Assembly: GCA_944332205.1 (NCBI GenBank)
Contig: CALVJN010000004.1
Coordinates: 1 to 64,000 of the forward strand
DNA length: 64,000 bases
Direction: 5' to 3'
Source of the DNA: an uncultured Bacilli bacterium
Lineage (GTDB): Bacteria > Bacillota_I > Bacilli_A > RF39 > UBA660
Shown: one piece after another, positions 31,923-40,399 of the stretch
Position numbering within the stretch: the first letter of the stretch is position 1
Layout of the letters: every line of letters starts with the position of its first letter
Program-made: the position numbers and the translations under genes
Notes under the pieces: generated by a model
Told to the model about the DNA's origin: nothing
Databases searched by the model: none
What the model saw: only the letters and a program-made list of their open reading frames with translations

Positions 31923-33953
31923 ATGACTAAAAACTTAGTAATAGTAGAATCGCCAAGCAAAAGTAAAACAATAGAAAAATATCTTGGTAGTGAATATAAA
32001 GTAGTTTCTTCTAAAGGACATATAAGAGATTTAGCTACAACAGGAAAATATGGTTTAGGAGTAGACATTGATAATGATTTTAAGCCAAGTTATATTCCAA
32101 TTGCAGGAAAGAAAAAAATAATAACAGAATTAAAAAAAGATATTAAAGATAGTACCAAAGTTTTTCTTGCAACTGACCCAGATCGAGAAGGGGAAGCAAT
32201 ATCTTGGCATTTAAAAGACGCTTTAGGAATAAAAGAAAATGATTATGAAAGAGTACTTTTTCACGAAATTACTAAGAATAAAGTAATAGATGCTTTTAAA
32301 AATCCTAGAAAAATAGATTATAATCTTGTAAGAAGTCAGGAAACAAGAAGAATTTTAGATAGAATAATTGGTTTTAGATTAAGTAAACTCATGCAATCAA
32401 AAACAGGAGGAAAAAGTGCTGGAAGAGTTCAAAGTGTTGCATTAAAGTTAATCGTTGATAGGGAAAGAGAAATTCAAAATTTTAAAAGTGAAGAATATTG
32501 GTCAATAGATGCTATTTTTAATGAATTTGAAGCTACATTATTTAATTATAAAAATAAAGAAATAAAAATTAGTAATGAAAAAGAAGCAAAAAATATCTTA
32601 TCTCAATTAGATTCACAGTTTATAGTTTCTTCAATATCAGAAAAAGAAAAATTAAAAAAAGCTAAACCTCCTTTTATTACCAGTACATTACAGCAAGATG
32701 CGTCTAACAAATTAAATTTTAATGCAAAAAAAACTATGTCACTTGCTCAAAAACTTTATGAGGGAATAGATATTGGTAATGATACTGTTGGTCTTATTAC
32801 ATATATGAGAACAGATTCTATTAGACTTAGTGATGATTATATAAACGAAGCTTATAAATATATAAATGATATTTATGGAAAAGAATACGTTGGTTATATA
32901 AAGAAAGCAAAGAAAAAAGAAAATGTTCAAGATGCACATGAAGCAATTAGACCTACTAGTGTTTTTAGAACGCCAGAAAAAATGAAACCATATTTAACTA
33001 ATGATTTGTATAAATTATATGAACTTATCTATTATAGAACACTTGCATCTTTAATGGCTGACGCTAAAGTAAATTCTACTAGTATAATTTTAGATAATAA
33101 TGATTATCAATTTAAAGCTACAGGACAAGTGCTTATTTATGATGGATACTTAAAAGTCTATAAAGAATTTGAAAAAAGCGAAGATAAAGCTTTACCAGTA
33201 TTAAAGGCAAATGATACTTTAATTGCTAATTCCATAGAAAAAGAACAACATTTTACACAACCTCCTAGTAGATATACTGAAGCAAAGCTTATTAAGGAAA
33301 TGGAAGATTTAGGTATAGGAAGACCTTCAACTTATGCTACTGTAATAGATACATTAAAAGAACGTGATTACGTAAAGTTAGAAGACAAAAAATTTATTCC
33401 AACAGAAATAGGCATTGAGACTACTGATAAATTACAAGAATTTTTTAGTGATATAATTAATGTTGAGTATACAGCAAATATGGAAACAGATTTAGATAAA
33501 ATTGCTGATGAAAAGCAAGACTATATTAAAGTATTACATAATTTTTATGATTCTTTTGAACCACTTGTAAAAAAAGCGTTTTCAGAAATGGAAAAGAAAG
33601 CCCCAGAAGAAACTGGTGATGTTTGTCCAGAATGTGGTAATCCATTAGTAATAAGGAATGGAAAATATGGTGAATTTATAGCTTGCAGTAATTATCCAAA
33701 TTGTAAATATATAAAGAAGGAAGAAAACCAAGTAAAAGAAATTACTAAATGTCCTAAATGTAGTGGTATGATAGTTGAAAAAGTAAGTAAAAAAGGAAAA
33801 GTGTTTTATGGATGTAATAATTATCCAAAATGCAAAGTAGCAACTTGGGATATTCCAACTGGTGATACTTGTCCTAATTGTCATGAACTATTAGTTAATC
33901 ATAATGGTACAATAAAATGTAGTAATTGTGATTATGTACAAAATAATAATTAA
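31923..33953 (+). CDS. topA: DNA topoisomerase I
   Basis: A type IA topoisomerase relaxing negative supercoils, 676 residues. The Toprim domain starts LVIVESPSKSKTIEKYLG and contains ATDPDREGEAISW. The catalytic tyrosine is in LITYMRTDSIRLS (about 293). Three C-terminal zinc ribbons follow: CPECGNP..CSNYPNC, CPKCSG..CNNYPKC and CPNCHE..CSNC. ATG after GGAAGTGG. In B. subtilis topA follows dprA and precedes trmFO; neither is adjacent here. Confidence 0.97.
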   Translation: MTKNLVIVESPSKSKTIEKYLGSEYKVVSSKGHIRDLATTGKYGLGVDIDNDFKPSYIPIAGKKKIITELKKDIKDSTKVFLATDPDREGEAISWHLKDALGIKENDYERVLFHEITKNKVIDAFKNPRKIDYNLVRSQETRRILDRIIGFRLSKLMQSKTGGKSAGRVQSVALKLIVDREREIQNFKSEEYWSIDAIFNEFEATLFNYKNKEIKISNEKEAKNILSQLDSQFIVSSISEKEKLKKAKPPFITSTLQQDASNKLNFNAKKTMSLAQKLYEGIDIGNDTVGLITYMRTDSIRLSDDYINEAYKYINDIYGKEYVGYIKKAKKKENVQDAHEAIRPTSVFRTPEKMKPYLTNDLYKLYELIYYRTLASLMADAKVNSTSIILDNNDYQFKATGQVLIYDGYLKVYKEFEKSEDKALPVLKANDTLIANSIEKEQHFTQPPSRYTEAKLIKEMEDLGIGRPSTYATVIDTLKERDYVKLEDKKFIPTEIGIETTDKLQEFFSDIINVEYTANMETDLDKIADEKQDYIKVLHNFYDSFEPLVKKAFSEMEKKAPEETGDVCPECGNPLVIRNGKYGEFIACSNYPNCKYIKKEENQVKEITKCPKCSGMIVEKVSKKGKVFYGCNNYPKCKVATWDIPTGDTCPNCHELLVNHNGTIKCSNCDYVQNNN

Positions 33954-34058
33954 GGATGATATGTAAGTTATAATTAGTATTTTTAATTGATTTTAAAACT
34001 TTATTATTAATGTTTATCTCTTTTATTTTGTTTGGTATAATATTAAAAGGTGATATAT

Positions 34059-36680
34059 ATGGAAAGAGTTATTCTTATTGATGGTAATAATATTCTTTTT
34101 AGAAGCTATTATGCTACAGCATATAATGGAAATATTATGAAGAATTCTAAGGGATTTCCTACAAATGCATTATATGGACTAGTTAATATGATTAATAAAA
34201 TTATACAAGAAGAAAATCCAACATATATTATGATTGCATTTGATAAAGGCAAGACTTTTAGACATGATAAATATTTAAATTATAAAGATGGTAGAATGGA
34301 TACACCCGATGAATTAAAAATACAATTTCCCAAAGCTAAAGAATTAGTAGAAGCTATGGGAATAAAATATTTTGAAATAGATAATTATGAAGCTGATGAT
34401 ATTATTGGAACATTTGCTAAAAAGTGCAATAATAATCCAGAATTTAATGGTGTTATTATAAGTAGTGATAAGGATTTATTACAACTTATAACTGATGAAG
34501 TTGAAGTAAAGTTGTTAAAACAAACTGGAAGTATCCGTATGACTCATAAAGAATTTTTGAATATTTATGGTATTGAACCACCAAGAATGGTTGATTTGAA
34601 AGCTTTAATGGGAGACTCATCTGATAATATTCCTGGAGTAAAAGGAATTGGTGAGAAAACGGCAATAAATCTTTTAAAAGAATACGAAACTTTAGATAAT
34701 TTGTATAATAATATAGATAATATTAAAGGAAAAGTAAAAGAAAAACTTATTTCTGATAAAGAATCAGCTTACATGAGTTATGATTTGGCTACTATTTATA
34801 CTGATGTTCCAATTGATACAGATTTTGAAAAAATTAGATATAAAGGCTATGATTTGTTTAAATATATAGAAATTTTAGAAGATCTAGAGTTTTATTCTCT
34901 TATTAAAAAGATGGATATAAAAAGTGAAGATTTAAAAAGTAATATAAATTCTGAAATCCCTTTTGAATATAAAATTGTAGAAGATATTAATGAAGTAAAG
35001 ATAAATAATGAATATTCTATCTATTTAGAATTATTAGGATACAATTATCACAAAAGCAAACCACTAGGAATAAGTATTTATGATGGCGTTAATTGTTATT
35101 ATATTCCTTTTGATTTAGTGATGGAAAATCCTGAATTATTATTAGAAAATAAATATGAAAAATTTACTTATGATTTAAAAAAACTTATTGTCGTTTTAAA
35201 GAAAAATAATCTACTAATTAACAATTGTAATTATGATGCAATGATAGCAGGATATTTATTAAATTATAATGTTAAAGATGATATTAGTTATATGATGAGA
35301 AATGATAACATCGATGTTAAATTTTATGAAGAAGAATTTGGAAGTGCTGCTAAATTAAAATGTCCAACTTTAGATATAGTAGCAGAAAATTGCTGTAAAA
35401 AAGCTAAATATATTTATGATACTAGAAAAAAAATATTAGATAAAATTGAGCAAGAAGAAGAAAGTTATTTATTTAATTCGATAGAGATGCCTCTAGTTTC
35501 TGTTTTAGCAGATATGGAATTAACAGGAATTAGAGTAGATGTAAATTATTTAAAAGAAATGGGAAGCGAGCTAGAAAAACAAATAAAAAATTTATCCAAA
35601 GAAATTTATGAATTAGCAGGGTGTGAGTTTAATATTTTATCACCAAAACAGCTAGGTGAAACTTTATTTGTTAAATTAGAAATACCGTATCCTAAAAAAA
35701 TTAAAGATAATAATTATTCAACAAGCAAAGATATTTTAGATAAGATTGCTAATTTTCATCCAATCGTAAATAAAATAGAAGAATACAGAATACTTGCAAA
35801 ATTATATAATAACTATGTAGTTGGTCTTATTGATGAAGTAGCTAGTGATGGAAGAATTCATACAATATTTAATCAAACTTTAACTAGAACCGGAAGATTA
35901 TCATCATCTAGCCCTAATCTTCAAAATATTCCTATTCGTTTAGAATATGGTAAACTAATAAGAAAAGCTTTTTTACCAGATAAAGATTCAATAATATTAT
36001 CAAGTGATTATTCACAAATAGAACTTAGAGTTTTTGCTCATATTTCTAAAGCTGATAATTTAATTAAAGCTTTTATAGAAAATCAAGATATTCATGCAAA
36101 AACAGCAAGCGATATTTTTGGAGTTCCAATAGAAATGGTAGATTCTAATATGCGAAGACAAGCTAAGGCTGTTAATTTTGGAATACTTTATGGTATTAGT
36201 AGCTTTGGTTTAAGTGAAGATTTGAACATTGATGTTTCACATGCTAAAAATTTTATTGATAATTATTTGAAGACATATCCAAGAATTAGTGAATATATGA
36301 AAGAAGTAATAGAAAATGCTCATTCTACAGGTTATGTAAAAACTTTGATGAATAGAAAAAGGGAAATTGATGAATTGAATAATAAAAATTATATGATTCG
36401 AAGTAGTGGTGAAAGAATGGCCTTAAATACTCCAATTCAAGGAACAAGTGCAGATATTTTAAAGAAAGCAATGGTTGAAATATATAATGAGTTTAATAAG
36501 AAAAATTTGAAGAGTAAAATATTAATTCAAGTTCATGATGAACTAGTTTTCAATGTCTTAAAAAGCGAAGAAAAAGAGGTTGAGTCAATAGTTAAAAATA
36601 TAATGGAAAATACTTATAAATTATCTGTTCCTTTAGTAGTTGATATAAATAAAGGAATTAACTGGTATGAAGCTAAGTAG
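34059..36680 (+). CDS. polA: DNA polymerase I
   Basis: 873 residues for gap filling and primer removal. The 5'-3' nuclease domain (about 1-290) has LIDGNNILFRSYYA, NYEADDIIGT and DSSDNIPGVKGIGEKTA. The middle 3'-5' exonuclease-like domain has lost the DxE metal site (IYLELLGYN), as in B. subtilis, so no proofreading is expected. Polymerase motif A is SSDYSQIELRVFAH (about 648), motif B RRQAKAVNFGILYG (about 698) and motif C QVHDELVF (about 824). The start is ATG 34059 with AAAGGTGAT upstream. A TATAAT at 34036 suggests its own promoter. Followed by mutM, a frequent arrangement. Confidence 0.97.
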   Translation: MERVILIDGNNILFRSYYATAYNGNIMKNSKGFPTNALYGLVNMINKIIQEENPTYIMIAFDKGKTFRHDKYLNYKDGRMDTPDELKIQFPKAKELVEAMGIKYFEIDNYEADDIIGTFAKKCNNNPEFNGVIISSDKDLLQLITDEVEVKLLKQTGSIRMTHKEFLNIYGIEPPRMVDLKALMGDSSDNIPGVKGIGEKTAINLLKEYETLDNLYNNIDNIKGKVKEKLISDKESAYMSYDLATIYTDVPIDTDFEKIRYKGYDLFKYIEILEDLEFYSLIKKMDIKSEDLKSNINSEIPFEYKIVEDINEVKINNEYSIYLELLGYNYHKSKPLGISIYDGVNCYYIPFDLVMENPELLLENKYEKFTYDLKKLIVVLKKNNLLINNCNYDAMIAGYLLNYNVKDDISYMMRNDNIDVKFYEEEFGSAAKLKCPTLDIVAENCCKKAKYIYDTRKKILDKIEQEEESYLFNSIEMPLVSVLADMELTGIRVDVNYLKEMGSELEKQIKNLSKEIYELAGCEFNILSPKQLGETLFVKLEIPYPKKIKDNNYSTSKDILDKIANFHPIVNKIEEYRILAKLYNNYVVGLIDEVASDGRIHTIFNQTLTRTGRLSSSSPNLQNIPIRLEYGKLIRKAFLPDKDSIILSSDYSQIELRVFAHISKADNLIKAFIENQDIHAKTASDIFGVPIEMVDSNMRRQAKAVNFGILYGISSFGLSEDLNIDVSHAKNFIDNYLKTYPRISEYMKEVIENAHSTGYVKTLMNRKREIDELNNKNYMIRSSGERMALNTPIQGTSADILKKAMVEIYNEFNKKNLKSKILIQVHDELVFNVLKSEEKEVESIVKNIMENTYKLSVPLVVDINKGINWYEAK

Positions 36681-36694
36681 TAAGGAGTGATATT

Positions 36695-37528
36695 ATGCCA
36701 GAAAAACCAGAAGTAATAACTGTTGCTAAAAAATTAGAAAAAAAAATTCTCGGCGAAAAGATAATTGATGTTAAAATATTTTATCCAAAAATGATTGATT
36801 ATCCTGACCTTGAAACTTTTAAAAAAAGTATAAAAAATCAAACTATCAATAGTATTACTACTAGAGGAAAATGGATAGTAGTAGAATTAGATACTGATTA
36901 TTTATTATTTCATTTACGAATGGAGGGTAAATTCTTTTTTAGAAATAAAAACGATGAAATAAATAAACATGAACATGTTATTTTTCTTTTAAATAATGGA
37001 GTCGAATTAAGATTTGCCGATGTTAGAAAATTTGCTAAAATAATGCTTATTCCAAAAGATAAACTTTTAACTATGAAACCATATACAGAACTAGGATTAG
37101 AGCCTTGGGATAAGAATCTTACAGTAGAATATTTAAAAGAAAAGCTTAAAAATAAAAAATTACCTATAAAAACAATTCTTTTAGATCAAAGTATCATAAC
37201 TGGTATAGGTAATATTTATGCAGATGAAATTTTATTTTTATCAAAGATTAATCCATTAACAAAGCCAAATTTACTTATCGACAATGACCTTAATAATATA
37301 ATAAAAAATACGATTAAAGTTTTGGATAAAGCAATAGAAGAAGGAGGAACCACAATTAGAAGCTATACCTCCGAAGAAGGAGTTACTGGACTATTTCAAA
37401 ATAATTTAAACGTACATCAAAGAGAAGGACAAGAATGTTATAATTGTAAAACAAAGGTTATAAAAATTAGAGTTGGTGGTAGAGGAACTTATTATTGCCC
37501 TAACTGTCAAAAGGAAATTATAAAATAA
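36695..37528 (+). CDS. mutM: formamidopyrimidine-DNA glycosylase
   Basis: Excises oxidised purines such as 8-oxoguanine and cuts the abasic site. Pro-2 and Glu-3 (MPEKPEV) are the catalytic residues; the usual Leu after PE is Lys here. The lysine of the H2TH region and 'DQSIITGIGNIYADEILF' are present. The C-terminal zinc finger is CYNCKT..GGRGTYYCPNCQ (about 248-272). 277 residues, normal. AAGGAGTGAT precedes ATG, 14 bases after polA. Confidence 0.95.
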   Translation: MPEKPEVITVAKKLEKKILGEKIIDVKIFYPKMIDYPDLETFKKSIKNQTINSITTRGKWIVVELDTDYLLFHLRMEGKFFFRNKNDEINKHEHVIFLLNNGVELRFADVRKFAKIMLIPKDKLLTMKPYTELGLEPWDKNLTVEYLKEKLKNKKLPIKTILLDQSIITGIGNIYADEILFLSKINPLTKPNLLIDNDLNNIIKNTIKVLDKAIEEGGTTIRSYTSEEGVTGLFQNNLNVHQREGQECYNCKTKVIKIRVGGRGTYYCPNCQKEIIK

Positions 37529-37553
37529 AAATGTTGCAATATTTGCAACATTT
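37529..37553. terminator. Bidirectional terminator between convergent genes
   Basis: AAATGTTGCAA (37529-37539) pairs with TTGCAACATTT (37543-37553) over a 3-base loop. The better U-tract is on the minus strand (TTTTTATTTTAT), so it mainly ends the minus-strand gene, but it also follows mutM. Confidence 0.75.
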
Positions 37554-38040
37554 AACTATTTGAACTAGATTTTAACATAACTTTAGGCTCTTCTTTTATA
37601 TGAGAAAAATATTCATCAATTTTTACCAGATTTTCAACTGATGAAGTAAAATTTTTACTTCGTTCTAATCTTCCTAATAATTGACTAGTAGTTAAAGAAG
37701 CTGAATTTAAAAAGTTTCTAACTAATCCTTGCTTTAAAAGACAATCAACTTCGATATCTTCAAGTAATTCTTCAATACGATTTTCAGATATAAGATTATT
37801 TGCATATTCAACATATCCATTTTTTCCATTATATAGTACACATCTTCTAAGTAATGCAGAATATATATCAGAATCCTCAAAATTATCAAATCTTTTACTG
37901 AAAAAACTCAATGCTTGTTGAATACTATAATTTGTTAAAGTTGTTTTAATAGCAAATTCTTCACCATAAAATTTTTCCATATATTGAAAATATTTTTTTA
38001 ATTGAATTTCAACTTCACGTTCCTCAAAAATTATTTCCAT
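37552..38040 (-). CDS. uncharacterised soluble protein
   Basis: A 162-residue, mostly helical acidic protein with no signal peptide or membrane segment and a Ser-rich C-terminus. No known domain was recognised. It is real by context: a TTGACT-17-TATAAT promoter on the minus strand, an AAAGGGGA ribosome site before ATG, and a hairpin directly after the stop. It is transcribed away from truB and towards mutM as a single-gene unit. Confidence 0.75.
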   Translation of the reverse strand: MEIIFEEREVEIQLKKYFQYMEKFYGEEFAIKTTLTNYSIQQALSFFSKRFDNFEDSDIYSALLRRCVLYNGKNGYVEYANNLISENRIEELLEDIEVDCLLKQGLVRNFLNSASLTTSQLLGRLERSKNFTSSVENLVKIDEYFSHIKEEPKVMLKSSSNS

Positions 38041-38066
38041 AATATATTCCCCTTTCGTGAGAAGCT

Positions 38067-38095
38067 ATTATACACCATTTTTAATCATTAGTCAA
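38067..38095 (-). promoter_or_regulatory. sigma-A promoter, minus strand
   Basis: On the minus strand TTGACT (38095-38090), a 17-base spacer and TATAAT (38072-38067). It drives the gene ending at 37552. Confidence 0.75.
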
Positions 38096-38106
38096 CTAAA
38101 TAATAA

Positions 38107-38136
38107 TTGTTAACTTCATTATTAATATAGTATAAT
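38107..38136 (+). promoter_or_regulatory. sigma-A promoter for truB
   Basis: TTGTTA (38107-38112), 18 bases and TATAAT (38131-38136), back to back with the minus-strand promoter. A good ribosome site (AGGTGAA, 38144) follows but leads only to an ATT-ATC-TAT-TAT-TAA string, well upstream of the truB ATG. Confidence 0.6.
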
Positions 38137-38207
38137 ATTTTCGAGGTGAAATTTTATTATCTATTATTAAATTTAAATGAATAGTAAATGGTAAATAAAA
38201 GTATATT

Positions 38208-39074
38208 ATGAGTGATGGATTGTTAATTGTAAATAAACCTAGTGGATATACTAGCAGAGATATAGTAAACATTGTAAGTGGAATTTTGAATACAAAAAAG
38301 ATTGGTCACTGTGGGACGCTTGATCCTATCGCTACTGGTGTTTTAGTATTGGCTATTAATGATGGACTTAAAGTTTTAGAATTTATGAACAATGATACTA
38401 AAGAATATATAGCAAATGTAAAACTTGGAATATCTACAGATACTTTAGATATTTCTGGAAATATTATTGAAAAAAAAGAGGAATATTTTCTTAATGGAGA
38501 CTTATTATTTAAAGTCATAAATAAATTCAAAAAGAAATATTTTCAAGAAGTTCCTCTTTATTCGTCTGTTAAAGTTAATGGTAAAAGACTTTACAAATAT
38601 GCAAGAGAAGGAGAACCTGTTATTTTACCTAAAAGAGAAGTTGAAATTTTTGAAATAGAACTTTTAAGTGCTAGTCATGATGAGTTTAGCTTTAGAGCAG
38701 TTGTTAGTAAAGGAACATATATTAGGAGTCTTATTAGAGATATAGGAAGTGAAATAAAAATTCCCTGTACAATGAGTAGCTTGAAAAGAATACGACAAGG
38801 TAGTTTTGATATTAATGAAGCAGTAACTATTAGTGATATAGAAAATAATAATTTTAAAATATTACCATTAGAAAGAGGGTTAGATAGATATCCTAGCGTT
38901 ATAGTTAATAGTAATTTAGCTAATAAAATAGAAAATGGTAGTATTTTAGATAATATTTATAATAGTGATATTATAGTTTTTAAGAATAATGATAATGAAG
39001 TGCTTGCTATATATAAAATTTATGATAAAAATACTAAGAAAATTAAACCTATAAAAGTATTTAAAAAAATATAA
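38208..39074 (+). CDS. truB: tRNA pseudouridine-55 synthase
   Basis: Makes pseudouridine 55 in the tRNA T-loop. The N-terminus GLLIVNKPSGYTSRDIVN and the catalytic block GHCGTLDPIATGVLVLAI (Asp near residue 44) are clear, as is 'SKGTYIRSLIRDIG'. 288 residues. The ribosome site before ATG 38208 is poor (AAAAG), and no better start was found. Its usual partner ribF is not adjacent. A TTGTTA/TATAAT promoter lies about 70 bases upstream. Confidence 0.95.
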   Translation: MSDGLLIVNKPSGYTSRDIVNIVSGILNTKKIGHCGTLDPIATGVLVLAINDGLKVLEFMNNDTKEYIANVKLGISTDTLDISGNIIEKKEEYFLNGDLLFKVINKFKKKYFQEVPLYSSVKVNGKRLYKYAREGEPVILPKREVEIFEIELLSASHDEFSFRAVVSKGTYIRSLIRDIGSEIKIPCTMSSLKRIRQGSFDINEAVTISDIENNNFKILPLERGLDRYPSVIVNSNLANKIENGSILDNIYNSDIIVFKNNDNEVLAIYKIYDKNTKKIKPIKVFKKI

Positions 39075-39115
39075 TTTTAATATTTGAAAATGTAACATCA
39101 ATATATTATTTTTAC

Positions 39116-39125
39116 CATATAATAT
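39116..39125 (+). promoter_or_regulatory. possible sporulation-type -10 element
   Basis: CATATAATAT fits the SigK -10 (CATAnnnTA) and nearly the SigE one. The candidate -35 AC at 39095 is one or two bases too far. No sigma-A -35 lies at the right distance from the TATAAT inside it. Suggestive only. Confidence 0.3.
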
Positions 39126-39147
39126 ATAAGAATATATTGGAAGTTAT

Positions 39148-40008
39148 ATGTTTTGTTACAAAGGAAATGATAGTAGTTTAAATCATTGCGCACCATGTCT
39201 ACGAGTATATTCTGTTCCAGGCCCACAAGGAGCAACAGGACCAACAGGCCCACAAGGAATAACAGGACCAACAGGGCCAGAAGGAGCAACAGGAAATATT
39301 CAAGCAAATCCATATAATTTATATGTTCAATCTACAGCACAACCAGGAGGAGATGGAAGTCAAATTTCACCATTTCAAACAATTGAACAAGCACTAACTA
39401 TAGCAAAGACTAACGGGATTATTAATGTTTTAAGCGGAACTTATCCTATTACCCAACAGCTTGTTTTAAATATATCAGGATTAACCATTAAAGGAATGGC
39501 CGGAGCATTAATTTTACTTCGAAATTCAATAATACTATTTTTATGTAATGGTGATAACATTACAATTGATGGACTTAATATAACCAGTGATAATCCTTAT
39601 CCAGTTGAATTCATACAAATAGCAGGCGACAATAATCAAATTTTAAACTGTAAAATTTATGGACCAGAACAATTTGGCGATTCTTCAACATGGGTAGTAA
39701 ACAGAGGTTTTGTTACTCAAATAAATACAACAAATTTATTAGTAAGGAACAATATTTTTCATACCTTGAGACAACCAGCATATTTAAATCCTAATTCTAC
39801 TGGAACGATTATGGATAATGTCGTATACAATACTAGAGGATATGTAGTTGATCAAGCAATTTTTTTATTTTCTGGAAATTCTTGGGGAATTCCGGAAAAT
39901 GCAGTAGATATTGCATTGTTAGCAGGAACTAAAACAGGTGCACCATATGATCCGATTTCAGCTTTGTCATCTAGTAATAGTGGTGCTGCAGTTAGTGATC
40001 AAAGATAA
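39148..40008 (+). CDS. collagen-like beta-helix protein, possible exosporium component
   Basis: 286 residues. A short N-terminus with cysteines (about 1-22) precedes about eight collagen-type Gly-X-Y triplets (GPQGATGPTGPQGITGPTGP and on, about 25-48). The rest (about 50-270) has the short strand repeats of a right-handed parallel beta-helix, e.g. GLTIKGMAG, NITIDGLNI and NQILNCKIYG. No signal peptide or anchor is visible, as in many exosporium proteins made in the mother cell. Given SigK and coat genes in the window, a spore-surface filament role is likely but not proven. A phage tail-spike-like origin for the beta-helix is also conceivable. Confidence 0.75.
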   Translation: MFCYKGNDSSLNHCAPCLRVYSVPGPQGATGPTGPQGITGPTGPEGATGNIQANPYNLYVQSTAQPGGDGSQISPFQTIEQALTIAKTNGIINVLSGTYPITQQLVLNISGLTIKGMAGALILLRNSIILFLCNGDNITIDGLNITSDNPYPVEFIQIAGDNNQILNCKIYGPEQFGDSSTWVVNRGFVTQINTTNLLVRNNIFHTLRQPAYLNPNSTGTIMDNVVYNTRGYVVDQAIFLFSGNSWGIPENAVDIALLAGTKTGAPYDPISALSSSNSGAAVSDQR

Positions 40009-40153
40009 AAATATTAGTAACAAACTATAATAATACATAAATTATGTTAAAATTCAAAATAAAAAGAATTATTAAAAAATTATAATAATATTAATAAACA
40101 AATGAATTTGAATGTTAATATAAAATATTATCTGTAAAATTTATTTATAATTA
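40009..40153. other. AT-rich gap before hisS T-box
   Basis: Nothing recognisable: A/T-rich sequence with no supported ORF and no clear terminator for the collagen-like gene. Confidence 0.5.
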
Positions 40154-40182
40154 TTGAAAAAAAAATATTAGTGTTGTAAAAT
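40154..40182 (+). promoter_or_regulatory. sigma-A promoter for hisS-aspS leader
   Basis: TTGAAA (40154-40159), 17 bases and TAAAAT (40177-40182). Confidence 0.7.
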
Positions 40183-40188
40183 ATAACT

Positions 40189-40386
40189 AACTTCTTGCAA
40201 AAAGAGTAATTAATGCTAATTTTTTAGAGAGAGTATAGTCGGTGAAAATACTTAAATTTAATTAATGAAAGACATTTGCTTTTATGAAGACTCGTGTATT
40301 CGCGTTAAGAAGTGAGCATAATTTATTTTATGGAATTAAGGTGGCACCGCGATTTATTCGTCCTTATGTTGCTACCTTTTTATTTT
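40189..40386 (+). promoter_or_regulatory. T-box riboswitch upstream of hisS-aspS
   Basis: The T-box sequence AAGGTGGCACCGCG lies at 40338-40351. AAGGTGGCA can pair with TGCTACCTT (about 40370-40378) to form the terminator, followed by TTTTTA, or AAGG can pair with the CCTT of CGTCCTT in the antiterminator. Stem I includes AGAGAG and CGGTGAAAATAC. At the position equivalent to GTA of the valS leader the sequence is GAC (40271-40273, Asp), overlapping CAT (40273-40275, His). It should respond to uncharged tRNA-Asp, and possibly tRNA-His. Confidence 0.9.
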
Positions 40387-40399
40387 AGGAGGAATATGT

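Noticed and set aside
34059-36680. Loss of the exonuclease site in DNA polymerase I as a novelty
   Set aside because: Loss of proofreading residues is normal for PolA of many Firmicutes.
38142-38160. Alternative truB start or leader peptide after the AGGTGAA site
   Set aside because: The frame after this site reads ATT ATC TAT TAT TAA. It has no standard start and is too short to support a peptide.
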